A stretch of 48,126 nt of DNA from Candidatus Kapaibacterium sp. GTDB lineage: Bacteria; Bacteroidota; Ignavibacteria; Kapaibacteriales; UBA4661. The stretch spans positions 1 through 48,126 of the forward strand of contig JANWZB010000009.1 in the NCBI GenBank assembly GCA_025055035.1, in the 5' to 3' direction. Position numbers and translations under genes: made by a program. The stretch's first letter is position 1. Each line of letters begins with the position of its first letter. The notes under the pieces were generated by a model that ran no database searches, had not been told where the DNA came from, and saw nothing but the letters and a program-made list of their open reading frames with translations. Shown here piece by piece: positions 35,045 to 44,295 of this stretch.

Positions 35045-36280
35045 ATGAAACCAATTCGGGTTCTAATAGTTGATGACTCAGCATTTGTGCGTAAAGCGCT
35101 TTCCACGATGCTTCAGAGCGAGCCAGACATAGAAGTTGTTGGTTTAGCGAACAATGGTAAAGAAGCAATAGAAAAGACAGCCGAGCTCAAGCCCGATATT
35201 ATTACACTCGACGTTGAGATGCCTGTTATGAATGGCTTGGAGGCACTTCGGATTATCATGGAGCAAACTCCAACCCCTGTTCTCATGGTAAGCAGCGTTA
35301 CTACAGAGGGTGCGGAGGCAACACTTGAAGCATTGTCGCTTGGCGCAGTTGATTTCATATCAAAGCAGTCTACGCTCACTATCCAGCAAACGATGCGCGA
35401 TGAGCTCGTAGGGAAAGTAAAAGCTATTACCCAAAGCTCTGGGGTAAAAAGCCGTCTAGCGCGCCCTTCACTACTCGGTGGATTGGGCTTTCGTAAGCCT
35501 GCTGCGTCCGCAGCACCATCAAAGCAAGAAGAACCGTCTCACGAGCGTCTGTCCCTGCAAGAGCGCATAGCCCGCCGCAGGCAGCAGTCAATGCAAGACA
35601 GCAATGCTTCAGTACAGCACGAGGCATCTATCGCTATCCCAGCAAAGCCTCTCCATGAAGTCCGTGTAACTGGAAGAAAGCGACCTGCAGCAGGTCACGC
35701 CAAAATTGTTGTTCTAGGGGTTTCTACCGGTGGACCTCTAGCCTTACATCAAGTCGTACCACGATTGCCCAAAGACTTTCCTGTAGGTATGCTGATTGTT
35801 CAGCACATGCCCGCGCATTTCACCAAATCACTTGCAGACCGACTAAACACTCTTTCACACGTCACCGTGCGAGAGGCACAAGATGGCGACATTCTCGAAC
35901 CTGGTCTAGTGCTTATTGCACCGGGCGGACTCCATATGAAAATTGCAAAAGACCAGCGCACTATTCTAGTTACTCCCGAACCATCAGACACTCTTCATCG
36001 TCCCTCTGTCGATATCACAACTGATTCTGTCGTTGAAGCATTTGGTGGTCATGCTATTGGCGTTATCATGACAGGAATGGGGCGTGATGGCTGTGCTGGC
36101 CTGAAAAAACTTAGTGCTAAAGGTGGGTATATTATCGCACAAGACGAGCAGTCATGTGTGGTGTACGGTATGCCGAAGGCTGTCGTCGACGAAGGAATTG
36201 CCGACGAAGTACAACCGCTTGACAATCTTGCAGAAGCTATTGCTGCATGTATGGGCGTTCACGCCGTGGAGGCACGATAA
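35045..36280 (+). CDS. cheB: chemotaxis protein-glutamate methylesterase CheB
   Basis: Removes methyl groups from receptor glutamates and deamidates glutamines, for adaptation. 411 residues. N-terminal receiver with D56 (DIITLDVEMPVMNG). A linker of about 85 residues (130-215) is rich in Gln and Arg (RIARRRQQSMQ). The C-terminal methylesterase domain has the triad S227 (VLGVSTGGP), H254 (VQHMPAHFT) and D348 (IMTGMGRDG). The linker is longer than in E. coli CheB. Last gene of the cluster; the next gene is convergent. A weak AAACAC/GTGTTT hairpin lies at 36366-36383 between them. Confidence 0.96.
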   Translation: MKPIRVLIVDDSAFVRKALSTMLQSEPDIEVVGLANNGKEAIEKTAELKPDIITLDVEMPVMNGLEALRIIMEQTPTPVLMVSSVTTEGAEATLEALSLGAVDFISKQSTLTIQQTMRDELVGKVKAITQSSGVKSRLARPSLLGGLGFRKPAASAAPSKQEEPSHERLSLQERIARRRQQSMQDSNASVQHEASIAIPAKPLHEVRVTGRKRPAAGHAKIVVLGVSTGGPLALHQVVPRLPKDFPVGMLIVQHMPAHFTKSLADRLNTLSHVTVREAQDGDILEPGLVLIAPGGLHMKIAKDQRTILVTPEPSDTLHRPSVDITTDSVVEAFGGHAIGVIMTGMGRDGCAGLKKLSAKGGYIIAQDEQSCVVYGMPKAVVDEGIADEVQPLDNLAEAIAACMGVHAVEAR

Positions 36281-36365
36281 TCATAAGTCCACACATGTTC
36301 AGTGTTGTACTTTGCACCTTGTCCAATTTTTACACTTCAATCTCTTTTTCTCCTGGCACCACAGA

Positions 36366-36383
36366 AAACACAGGCTCGTGTTT
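36366..36383. terminator. weak hairpin between convergent cheB and T9SS plug genes
   Basis: AAACAC and GTGTTT form a 6-bp stem with a 6-nt loop in the 123-bp convergent spacer, about 85 bp past the cheB stop. T-rich sequence lies around it. It may act as a terminator, but the stem is short and AT-rich. Confidence 0.25.
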
Positions 36384-36403
36384 CTCAGAGCAGTATTCTT
36401 CTC

Positions 36404-37867
36404 TTACCGTTTTGGCTTTCTTGAGTACTGGGCAACCCCTATTATTGCATCATATCCGCCAAACTGTGGGCTGCGGTAGTAGAATAATGCGTAAAAGGTA
36501 TGGTGTGCTGACAATGAATTTCCTTCGCATTCTTCGTAGTCATAGCTCTTAACAACTCCACTGTTCGTTGTTATTCCCGAGGCATACATATAATTATGTC
36601 GACCTCGCCGAATCCACTGAACAAGCTTATACTGCTGAAATACGCTATCGTAGCTCATTCTCCAACTTGGCGTTACCGTCCAGTTATTAAATGATCCTAC
36701 TACGTAGATATCCCTCGACGACGGAACCCCCTCACTTGCAAGCACAAACTCTACGGGAACATATTCATCATGAGCCATCGACACTCCCTCGCTAGAAAAT
36801 GCACCATCGTCAGCATGAACAAATGCCACTCCATTGCGCCGAACATCTGACAGACCAAACCGTAACGGTGTAGTAGAAGCCGGAAATCGTAAAGCATCTC
36901 GTATGTCCAGAACACGATATTCATTCTCTGCAGGTACTGCTCCAACCCGAAATCGTTTCTGTCCGCTAGAAAAGCCCAGTACTGTCGCTCCCGAAGAACG
37001 CTGGTTGTATAGAATATCTATCTTGCTTTTTTCCAAACGTTGTGTGATAGTTATTGGTTCATTCCAACGCCATGCTCGATACACAGTGACGGTGTGAATA
37101 TTCTCATCAAACAACTGAGGTGGAGCTGAAATCATAGCCTCTATAAGATAGGCTGCCGGACTTGTCCCTCCTACGCGTGGGCTATAGGCATCTGGTATAA
37201 CGCTCAGCGATGTTATAGCCTGCTGCTCAACAACGAAGAACCGTGCCTCACAAATAGGTACATCCATATCGTGTGCATCGAACACTTTTGCCTTCCAATT
37301 TCCAGAAAAGTGTAATTGAACTTCACTGTTTGGCACGGTACATCGTGCACGATGCGTATAGTGTAGGGAAAAGCTATGAGCTTGCGTAACCTGTATTTGC
37401 GTAACGCGTAATATCTGGTCGCTGAGAGCAGGATTATTATCCTCATTCCAAAAGGCATCGCAATGCACGAGCGTAACAACAAACATAGGTTGCGTAGATG
37501 CTTGCACATCAACTTCAATTGTTACATACCTACTGCCTACCACTGCACTTTCCTGCTGTTCAGCATCACGCGTAAAGCTTCGAAAAGAATTAAACGATAC
37601 AGCAAACTCGCGCTGAGCTCGCATAACGATAATTGGAGGTGAGCTTTCTGTAGTATCGCCAAAGACTCGTACTCCACGCACATATACCTTTAACAGTGGC
37701 TCAGCAGCATGCTCAAAACAAACTGAGTTTTCTACACTGCATACATAAATGTAAATTACCGCAAGCATATTATACAGCAACGTGTGAGGCAGTTGCTGTC
37801 TATGTTTTAGCGCACTGAAAAAATTTTTCCACCATACACTCAATGCTGCGATAGCTTCTCTATGCAT
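36404..37867 (-). CDS. type IX secretion plug-like protein (DUF5103)
   Basis: 487 residues from the ATG at 37867, which overlaps the proC stop codon by 8 bp; the frame is open further upstream inside proC, but that part is only a shadow. A basic N-terminus is followed by a hydrophobic segment (MLAVIYIYVCSVENSVC) as signal peptide. The rest is beta-rich. The C-terminus fits the DUF5103 pattern: SRDIYVVGSFNNW, YKLVQWIRRGRHNYMYASG, then DYEECEGNSLSAHHTFYALFYYR and a closing GGYDAIIGVAQ. In Bacteroidota this family includes the Plug protein that closes the SprA translocon of the type IX secretion system. It may block or modulate such a channel here. No other T9SS gene is in the window. The N-terminal start is uncertain. 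Confidence 0.75.
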   Translation of the reverse strand: MHREAIAALSVWWKNFFSALKHRQQLPHTLLYNMLAVIYIYVCSVENSVCFEHAAEPLLKVYVRGVRVFGDTTESSPPIIVMRAQREFAVSFNSFRSFTRDAEQQESAVVGSRYVTIEVDVQASTQPMFVVTLVHCDAFWNEDNNPALSDQILRVTQIQVTQAHSFSLHYTHRARCTVPNSEVQLHFSGNWKAKVFDAHDMDVPICEARFFVVEQQAITSLSVIPDAYSPRVGGTSPAAYLIEAMISAPPQLFDENIHTVTVYRAWRWNEPITITQRLEKSKIDILYNQRSSGATVLGFSSGQKRFRVGAVPAENEYRVLDIRDALRFPASTTPLRFGLSDVRRNGVAFVHADDGAFSSEGVSMAHDEYVPVEFVLASEGVPSSRDIYVVGSFNNWTVTPSWRMSYDSVFQQYKLVQWIRRGRHNYMYASGITTNSGVVKSYDYEECEGNSLSAHHTFYALFYYRSPQFGGYDAIIGVAQYSRKPKR

Positions 37868-38666
37868 ATAAGTGTGTCGCTTTGTCTGAAGCTGTTGTAA
37901 TGCCACGGATAAGCGCAGAACTAAATCCTTGGTGCTCCATTTCATTGAGACCAGCAATCGTGCACCCACGAGGAGTCGTTACTTTGTCTATCTCGCTTTC
38001 TGGATGAGAACCTGATAATAGAAGCGAGGCAGCACCACGAGCAGTTTGTGCAGCCATTTTGATTGCCTCATCTGCATGAAAGCCAATTTCTATGCCGCCC
38101 TGTGATGCTGCTCGTATGGCTCGTAGAAAAAATGCTATTCCACATGCACAGAGAGCAGTAGCTGCTGTCATCTGCTCTTCACGAATAAGGATAGTCGCAC
38201 CGACTGTATTGAAAATCTGCTGTGCAATATTTAGTGCAGCACGATGGTCCGCTTCTGCTGCCAGACAAGTCATTGACTCTCGGATAGCAATAGCGGTATT
38301 TGGCATAGCACGTACTACAGGTATAGTTTTACCAAGCCGCTTTGTAATCTCTGCAATGCTTGCTCCTGAAACTACAGAAATAATAACATGCCTTCCGGCA
38401 TCAATTTCTGTGCATATCTCTGCCAACACCTCATTGAGCTGTTGAGGCTGAACAGCAAGGATAATGATGCTTGATGCTCTAAGCGCATGAATGTTATCGG
38501 CTGTAACAACAATACCTTGTTTTGCTAAATCACTAAGAAGCTCGATACGGCGTCGCGTAATTGTAATCTGTCTTGGTGACAACAGTCCTGAAGCAATTAG
38601 ACCTTGTGCAATTGCTACACCGAGGTTGCCACCACCTATAATACCAATAGAGTGCTGGGTATCCAT
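37860..38666 (-). CDS. proC: pyrroline-5-carboxylate reductase
   Basis: Last step of proline synthesis (NAD(P)H reduction of pyrroline-5-carboxylate). 268 residues from the ATG at 38666, the usual family length; a GTG at 38708 would add 14 non-conserved residues. The Rossmann motif is IGIIGGGNLGVAIAQGL, followed by ILAVQPQQLNEVL, VVRAMPNTAIAI, TALCACGIAFFLRAI and the signature TPRGCTIAGLNEME. The usual Ser/Gly in the GSGPA region is changed here to ALCACGIAF. It overlaps the start of the plug-like gene downstream, so the two are probably translated together, though no functional link is evident. Confidence 0.95.
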   Translation of the reverse strand: MDTQHSIGIIGGGNLGVAIAQGLIASGLLSPRQITITRRRIELLSDLAKQGIVVTADNIHALRASSIIILAVQPQQLNEVLAEICTEIDAGRHVIISVVSGASIAEITKRLGKTIPVVRAMPNTAIAIRESMTCLAAEADHRAALNIAQQIFNTVGATILIREEQMTAATALCACGIAFFLRAIRAASQGGIEIGFHADEAIKMAAQTARGAASLLLSGSHPESEIDKVTTPRGCTIAGLNEMEHQGFSSALIRGITTASDKATHLYA

Positions 38667-38795
38667 CGAACATAGTTGATTTGTGAGCACAAAATGAGGA
38701 AAACGCACGTAAACATGCCTACATGAGGATTAGCCTCCTGCCAAGATTCATATCAACACTTTAACTGACTGAATATTGCTAACGAACTTCGATAG

Positions 38796-41321
38796 CTAAT
38801 AAAACATAGGATATTTCTTGGGATATGCTTCATGCATCATTTCGTAAGCAGCCATGAATATATGTTCAACATCTGGCTTTGACCAGAAGTTTCCGTCAGT
38901 ACCATATGCTGGACGGTGCTCCTGTCCTGTAAGCGTGCGAGGCTGCGCATCGAGATACTGATAGCCACCCTGCTTTTCTATGACCTGCTGCATCATGTAG
39001 GCTGTACAACCACCCGGCACATCTTCATCTACAAAAAGAATGCGGTTTGTTTTCTGTAGCGAGGATACAATGACACCGAAGCGATCAAAGGGCAACAAGG
39101 ACTGAACATCAATAACTTCAGCGTTAATGCCAGCGCTGGCAAGAAGCTCAGCAGCCTTGAGTACAAGACGCAGAGTTGCCCCATAGCTCACTATCGTAAT
39201 ATCTGTTCCACTACGCAAAACCTCCGGAACTCCAAGAGGCACGGTAAATTCACCAATATTTGCTGGCATTTTTTCTTTCAAGCGGTAGCCATTCAGCACC
39301 TCAATAACTAGTGCTGGATCATCGGAGCGCAAGAGTGTATTATAGAATCCAGCGGCTTGCGTCATGTTGCGCGGAACAAGAACATGAATACCTCGTACGA
39401 AGTTGATAATGCCAGACATCGGTGACCCTGAATGCCAGACTCCTTCGAGGCGGTGTCCCCGCGTACGGATAATAAGAGGTGCTTTCTGACCACCTTTCGT
39501 TCGATATTGAAGTGATGCAAGGTCGTCAGACATTATTTGAATGGCATACAGCAAATAGTCTAAGTACTGGATTTCTGCTATTGGGCGAAGCCCTCTCATT
39601 GCCAAACCAATTCCCTGCCCCACAATCGTACACTCTCGAATACCAGTATCGCTTACGCGCAGCTCTCCATACTTTTTTTGCAATCCTGCAAATGCTTGAT
39701 TAACATCACCAAGGTGCCCAACGTCCTCACCAAATGCGAGAACACGAGGATCACGCTTCAGAGCAGCATCAAAGCAGGCATTAAGAATTTCAAAACCATT
39801 GACGTTTGGTGCGTCTGGTGCATAAACAGCAGGAATGACAGGCACTTTGAGTGCCGACTCTTTCGATTCGCTGTACAGGTTACTACTATAACGCTCACGA
39901 TTAATAGCATTCTGCTGGTGAATCCATGTTATAAGATCTTGTTTTGCAGGAATTGGTTCGTTGCGCACAGCAAAGAGTGTCCAGCATACGGCAGAAACTA
40001 TATCACGACGCTCAGGATTACGAAGAGTGCTTAGCTCGTGCGATATACGCTGAATTTCATGCGCACACTCCGAAGAGGCAGACAGTGCTATACGGCGCAT
40101 GAGTTCAAGGGCTTCACCTACTTCTTGGCGGATAGGTTGCATATACGCTTCAAACGCTTGCCTGCGAGCATTTTCAACGGATTGTTTTGCTTGTGCTTCA
40201 ATCTCGTCGAGCTCCTGAGGAGATGCAAACTTTTCAGCAATTAACCATTCCCTCATTTTGACAATACAATCATATTCGCGCTCCCATTCCAAGCGCTCCT
40301 TTGGCTTATATCGTTCGTGGCTACCGCTCGTAGAATGTCCCTGAGGCTGCGTCAAATCTACAACGTGAATGATTGATGGGATATGATAAAACCTTGCGTT
40401 ATTTGCTGCTTCGATATATACCTCAAGCAGTGCAGGGTAATCCCATCCCTTCACTTGATAAATATCGAACCCAACGTCTGAACCCTCTTCTCGCTGAAAG
40501 CCCTGCAAGAGAGCGTACATATTTTCTTTCGTCATTTGGTATTTGTTCGGTACAGAAATTCCGTATCCGTCGTCCCAAATTGAAATCACAGCGGGTGCCT
40601 TTAGGACGCCAATAGCATTGATTGCCTCCCAAAACATCCCTTCAGCGCAGCTTGCATTGCCGATAGTACCAAAGGCAACCTCATTGCCCCCTTTTGAAAA
40701 CTGAGTAAAATGACGCAAATCTTCAATTTCTCGATACAGACGCGATGCATATGCAAGCCCTACAAGGCGCGGCATTTGCGATGCAGTAGGAGAAATGTCT
40801 GCCGCAGAATTATACATCTCGCTTAGGTTTTTCCATTGCCCATATTCATCCAAGCTTCGTGTTGCAAAATGAGAGTTCATCGTCCTTCCGGCGGTAGCAG
40901 GTTCGTATCGGACATCGGCGTGAGCATACAACTGTGCGAACATCTGCTGCACCGTGATCTCGCCAATTGCTAGCATAAACGTTTGGTCGCGGTAGTAGCC
41001 GGAACGAAAATCTCCTTTCTGAAAGACCTTTGCCATCGCAAGCTGTGGCACTTCTTTTCCATCACCAAAAATGCCAAACTTTGCATTTCCACTCAGTGCC
41101 TCCCTACGCCCCATGTAACTTGCATGACGACTTTCGTTAGCAATGAAGTAATCCCTTAGAAGCGTTTCTCTCGTAAGAAACGCTGAAGCCATCGCGGAAG
41201 ACGACATCATAGTACGACGGGTATCTTGTATGCGAGAAGACTGGTTATGTGCCCGTACCTCCCTTTTCTTTTGCATATCTTTTCTAGATGCTCTTGTAAC
41301 AGATGCAAGCGATACTTTCAT
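38796..41321 (-). CDS. 2-oxoacid dehydrogenase E1 component, alpha and beta fused
   Basis: Thiamine-diphosphate enzyme that decarboxylates pyruvate or branched-chain 2-oxoacids and passes the acyl group to E2. 841 residues as drawn. The alpha half spans about 45-480 (LRDYFIANESRHASYMGRREALSG, GTIGNASCAEGMFWEAINAIG, WDDGYGISVP, HSTSGSHERYKP). The beta half spans about 495-841 (NGFEILNACFDAALKRDPRVLAFGEDVG, GIGLAMRGLRPIAEIQYLDY, RTRGHRLEGVWHSGSPM, ITIVSYGATL, LFVDEDVPGG). Fused E1 proteins of this type are common in Bacteroidota relatives. The first 37-48 residues are basic and not conserved; ATG 41210 (Met38) is a good alternative start. E2 and E3 are not nearby. Substrate preference cannot be decided. 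Confidence 0.92.
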   Translation of the reverse strand: MKVSLASVTRASRKDMQKKREVRAHNQSSRIQDTRRTMMSSSAMASAFLTRETLLRDYFIANESRHASYMGRREALSGNAKFGIFGDGKEVPQLAMAKVFQKGDFRSGYYRDQTFMLAIGEITVQQMFAQLYAHADVRYEPATAGRTMNSHFATRSLDEYGQWKNLSEMYNSAADISPTASQMPRLVGLAYASRLYREIEDLRHFTQFSKGGNEVAFGTIGNASCAEGMFWEAINAIGVLKAPAVISIWDDGYGISVPNKYQMTKENMYALLQGFQREEGSDVGFDIYQVKGWDYPALLEVYIEAANNARFYHIPSIIHVVDLTQPQGHSTSGSHERYKPKERLEWEREYDCIVKMREWLIAEKFASPQELDEIEAQAKQSVENARRQAFEAYMQPIRQEVGEALELMRRIALSASSECAHEIQRISHELSTLRNPERRDIVSAVCWTLFAVRNEPIPAKQDLITWIHQQNAINRERYSSNLYSESKESALKVPVIPAVYAPDAPNVNGFEILNACFDAALKRDPRVLAFGEDVGHLGDVNQAFAGLQKKYGELRVSDTGIRECTIVGQGIGLAMRGLRPIAEIQYLDYLLYAIQIMSDDLASLQYRTKGGQKAPLIIRTRGHRLEGVWHSGSPMSGIINFVRGIHVLVPRNMTQAAGFYNTLLRSDDPALVIEVLNGYRLKEKMPANIGEFTVPLGVPEVLRSGTDITIVSYGATLRLVLKAAELLASAGINAEVIDVQSLLPFDRFGVIVSSLQKTNRILFVDEDVPGGCTAYMMQQVIEKQGGYQYLDAQPRTLTGQEHRPAYGTDGNFWSKPDVEHIFMAAYEMMHEAYPKKYPMFY

Positions 41322-41616
41322 ACTGTATACATGTTATTGAGCAAGGTGAAGATGTTTGTACTACGACGCAGCGTCAAGCAGAACCCTGTGCTAACTTTCA
41401 ATCTTGCGTGCAAACTACGATGTTCACCGAAGATAGCCAAATTCTTCGTAGGCTGCGCGGAAGAAAAAATTTTCATCTGTTTGCGCTAGCACAGAAGCGT
41501 TTTTTTGATATTTTATACTTATCAACACTTTTGTTTTTACAGGCATTGTAGCTCTTAGTTATTGTGTACATCAATGCTATATATTCTCCATTCAACTGTT
41601 CAGCTCATGAAATTCC
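41322..41616. other. 295-bp divergent spacer between E1 and the response regulator
   Basis: It holds the promoters of both flanking genes. Small frames cross it, but none has a ribosome binding site or a convincing composition. No tRNA-like or repeat structure is visible. An AT-rich stretch (41500-41540) precedes the response regulator. Confidence 0.5.
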
Positions 41617-42234
41617 ATGAAGCGCATTATTATCTGCGACGACCACGATTTCGTTACTCACCTTCTACAAACATGGCTGTCTCTCGAGAAAAGCTTTGAA
41701 GTTGTAGGAATATACAATCGTGGACTTGATGTCATCAAAGCTCTCCAGCAGCTGCGACCAGATATACTTATTCAAGACTTACAACTACCCGACATAAGCG
41801 GTGTGGAAGTTATTCGCCAAGTGCGGCAAAATAATAAGAATATTCGCATCTATGTTATTACAGGTCGGACAGATCTTGCCAGAGCTGCCCTTGAGGCAGG
41901 AGCAAGTGGTTGCATGTTAAAAGATGAAAGTCCAGACGAGCTTTTGCGCGCCCTACGCTCTGATTTACAAACTGGTGTATGGCTGAGCCCAATGCTTGCT
42001 GCTCACTTTTTCAAGGCAAATAAAGCCCTAATGGATTACAAGCTCACAAACACAGAGATTACAGTCCTAACTCACCTCAATAAAACTAACGCGGAAATAG
42101 CTGAACTTCTAATGCTTTCCGAAGGAAGAGTGCGTAATATCGCCAGTTCAATCTATCAAAAGCTTGGTGTAGAAACTCGTGAAGAAGCAATACAGATAGC
42201 GCGTACCTTGCTCCTTATCAATTATATCCCATGA
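41617..42234 (+). CDS. NarL/FixJ-family response regulator
   Basis: 205 residues. The receiver domain (1-120) has acidic D8/D9, phospho-acceptor D54 (DILIQDLQLPDISGVEV), T in VITGRTD and the conserved Lys in GCMLKDESPDEL. The LuxR-type helix-turn-helix follows at about 142-200 (LTNTEITVLTHLNKTNAEIAELLMLSEGRVRNIASSIYQKLGVETREEA). No cognate kinase is adjacent; the orphan 7TMR-DISM kinase at 12,673 has no receiver partner nearby either, but nothing links the two. Convergent with the act operon. Confidence 0.93.
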   Translation: MKRIIICDDHDFVTHLLQTWLSLEKSFEVVGIYNRGLDVIKALQQLRPDILIQDLQLPDISGVEVIRQVRQNNKNIRIYVITGRTDLARAALEAGASGCMLKDESPDELLRALRSDLQTGVWLSPMLAAHFFKANKALMDYKLTNTEITVLTHLNKTNAEIAELLMLSEGRVRNIASSIYQKLGVETREEAIQIARTLLLINYIP

Positions 42235-42237
42235 ATA

Positions 42238-42279
42238 CAAAGCCGCCCCTGTTTAGTCATCGCACAAGAGACGGCCTTG
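42238..42279. terminator. possible terminator between response regulator and actF
   Basis: CAAAGCCG (42238-42245) and CGGCCTTG (42272-42279) pair over 8 bp with one mismatch around a 26-nt loop, in the 90-bp convergent spacer. No strong U tract is present. Confidence 0.3.
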
Positions 42280-42324
42280 CAGCTTTAAAAGAAAGAGAAA
42301 AGACAGCAGAGAAAAAAGAACAAA

Positions 42325-43521
42325 CTACGATACAAGCTCTAATGACTCTTTGAGATAGGGGTCGTTGATGGCAACAATAGAGCGGGTCTGCAGCTGACGT
42401 GCAACAGTAAAGAAGAACAGCCCGGCAAACATGAGCCATGATACCATATCCTGCCATCCAAGATGGAGTGTCGGGCTAAAATTAGGAAGAATAATGAAGG
42501 CGAGGTCTATAAAGTGCATGAACAGAATCCAGCTTCCCACCATAACGAGAACTTTGGGGTTACGCTTGTTGTTTTGTGTAAGCAGAGTTACGAATGGCAC
42601 GATAAAGTGTCCAAAAACTAATCCGTAGCCCAAAAACTGCCAGTTTCCGTGAGCGCGTGCAATGAAGAACAGCGCCTCTTCGGGAAGGTTGCCATACCAA
42701 ATGAGAAAGTACTGGGAGAACGTTATGTATGTCCAAAAGACAGTGAAGGCAAACATAAATTTACCTATGTCATGGTAGTGCTCGTCAGTAACACCCTTAA
42801 GAAGACCTTGCTTACGTAGTACAACCACAAATATCGCAATGAGAGAGAGGGTCGAAACAAAATTGCCAGCAAAGAAGTACACACCGAACATTGTGCTAAA
42901 CCAATGAGGATCAAGCGACATAACGAGGTCAAATCCTGCGAATGTCAGAGAAAGAGCAAAAAGTAATACGAAAGGCGCTGAGCGCTTCATATTGAGCCGA
43001 GTTGGTGTATAGTCTGTGTTGCTTTCATCTTGCTTGAAGGAGTTTACGATAATAAGCCTGTACGTAGCAAACCATATTGCAGCGTACAGTACCAGGCGAA
43101 TTGTGAAAAAAATAGGATTAAGATACCCTCGCTTCAGCGCAAGAATTTCATCAAAGTGCGGTCCGGGCTCATACACATGAGGGTCAGCCCAGTGATAGAG
43201 CTTATGAGTTATCCAAACGTCAGCTACAATTGGTATCATGCCAACAAGCACTATCGGTAGGAAGCCCGCGAATATTTCCGGTATGCGGCGTACAAGCGCG
43301 CTCCAGCCTGCATTAACAAGGAACTGTAGGGTAGCAAAAAACATTGCAACAACTGTAATCCCGGCAAAGTAGATGTATCCAATAAGATATGCTTGTAGAA
43401 ATCGTCCTGTATCAAGAAGTGCGGCGACAGCCATACCAGCAGAGCCGATTCCCAGAGCAATCATCGAATACATTCGCAATTTCTGCACAAAGCTTGAGCT
43501 AGCAATAATTACAGCATTCAT
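42325..43521 (-). CDS. actF: alternative complex III subunit ActF
   Basis: Integral membrane subunit of the quinol:electron-acceptor oxidoreductase that replaces the bc1 complex. 398 residues with about ten hydrophobic segments (for example YSMIALGIGSAGMAVAALL, AYLIGYIYFAGITVVAMFF, IFAGFLPIVLVGMIPIVADV, FVLLFALSLTFAGFDLVMSL). Conserved phrases include SLDPHWFSTMFGVYFFAGNF, FTVFWTYITFSQYFLIWYGNLPEE and the loop PEEALFFIARAHGNWQF. ActF is a shortened paralogue of ActC in the NrfD family. It is the last gene of the visible act operon; ActG and a cytochrome oxidase, which follow in some genomes, are not here. Confidence 0.93.
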   Translation of the reverse strand: MNAVIIASSSFVQKLRMYSMIALGIGSAGMAVAALLDTGRFLQAYLIGYIYFAGITVVAMFFATLQFLVNAGWSALVRRIPEIFAGFLPIVLVGMIPIVADVWITHKLYHWADPHVYEPGPHFDEILALKRGYLNPIFFTIRLVLYAAIWFATYRLIIVNSFKQDESNTDYTPTRLNMKRSAPFVLLFALSLTFAGFDLVMSLDPHWFSTMFGVYFFAGNFVSTLSLIAIFVVVLRKQGLLKGVTDEHYHDIGKFMFAFTVFWTYITFSQYFLIWYGNLPEEALFFIARAHGNWQFLGYGLVFGHFIVPFVTLLTQNNKRNPKVLVMVGSWILFMHFIDLAFIILPNFSPTLHLGWQDMVSWLMFAGLFFFTVARQLQTRSIVAINDPYLKESLELVS

Positions 43522-43581
43522 AGGTGTTTTAGGTATGTAGGGTTTACGACATTCTTACTGTTAGATTGCTCTTGAAAGCTA

Positions 43582-44256
43582 CTATCGGGATGATATACTC
43601 GCTGTCTTTGTAGTAATCTGAGCGGTTGACTGGCTGTGTTGGGTAGCTTTCTCTGCTCCACCAGCAGAAGACATCTTAGGATGCGTACCACCATTCTGAA
43701 GGACTCGAATGTAGTGTACAACACACCAGCGGTCTAGTTCTGAAAGTTTGTCTGCGTACGACGACATGATATTTTGTCCAGCGCTAATGACATGAAAAAG
43801 CCTACCATCGCTATATGCGATAGCGTCTGGGCGAACGAGACTAGGCGGATTTGCGAACCCTCGCTGAACCACAATGCCATTGCCCTTGCCATCATAATTG
43901 TGACATGGCGTGCACATGGTTTCGTAGCGATTCTTGCCACGCGCCAATACTTCAGGTGTTACCGGCACTGTATTGATGTTTTTTACATCCGCTTCGTCCA
44001 GCGATACGCTATACTGTGTGCCATTGCGTGGTACGGTATATTCAATCGGATCGCGCGTCGCTTTGCCATCAGCAAAGAACGAAGAGGCAGCTTGTGCCTT
44101 AACTTTCTGCTGATTATCCATATCGTCAATAATCTGAAGTGGCGGGGTATCCGACGTCCAGAGAATATTACCCGAAAGTAATCCAATCCAGAATATCGCA
44201 AAAAGCACAAATCCAAGTGTCGACCAAAAGCCGAGTTTACGCTTGTTTGTAGCCAT
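43582..44256 (-). CDS. actE: alternative complex III monohaem cytochrome c subunit ActE
   Basis: 224 residues. One N-terminal hydrophobic helix (about 9-31, FWSTLGFVLFAIFWIGLLSG) anchors it in the membrane. A single haem c motif, CTPCH (115-119), sits in RYETMCTPCHNYDGKGNGIV, followed by cytochrome c phrases IVVQRGFANPPSL, GRLFHVISAGQNIMSSYADKLSELDRW (with the likely Met ligand) and VVHYIRVLQ. The C-terminal tail is Ser/Thr/Gln-rich. It passes electrons from the complex to a soluble or oxidase-bound cytochrome. Gaps of 39 and 60 bp to its neighbours fit one operon. Confidence 0.93.
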   Translation of the reverse strand: MATNKRKLGFWSTLGFVLFAIFWIGLLSGNILWTSDTPPLQIIDDMDNQQKVKAQAASSFFADGKATRDPIEYTVPRNGTQYSVSLDEADVKNINTVPVTPEVLARGKNRYETMCTPCHNYDGKGNGIVVQRGFANPPSLVRPDAIAYSDGRLFHVISAGQNIMSSYADKLSELDRWCVVHYIRVLQNGGTHPKMSSAGGAEKATQHSQSTAQITTKTASISSR

Positions 44257-44295
44257 GTTGGTTGATAGTTAATAGTTGTGGATGTACGAGCGCAA

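Noticed and set aside
37868-37969. 34-residue N-terminal extension of the plug-like protein
   Set aside because: This part lies wholly within the end of proC in another frame, and the ATG at 37867 gives a sensible coupled start.
41303-41551. 82-residue plus-strand frame in the E1/response-regulator spacer
   Set aside because: It begins inside the opposite-strand E1 start region, lacks a ribosome binding site and has Cys/Gln-rich composition without any family feature.
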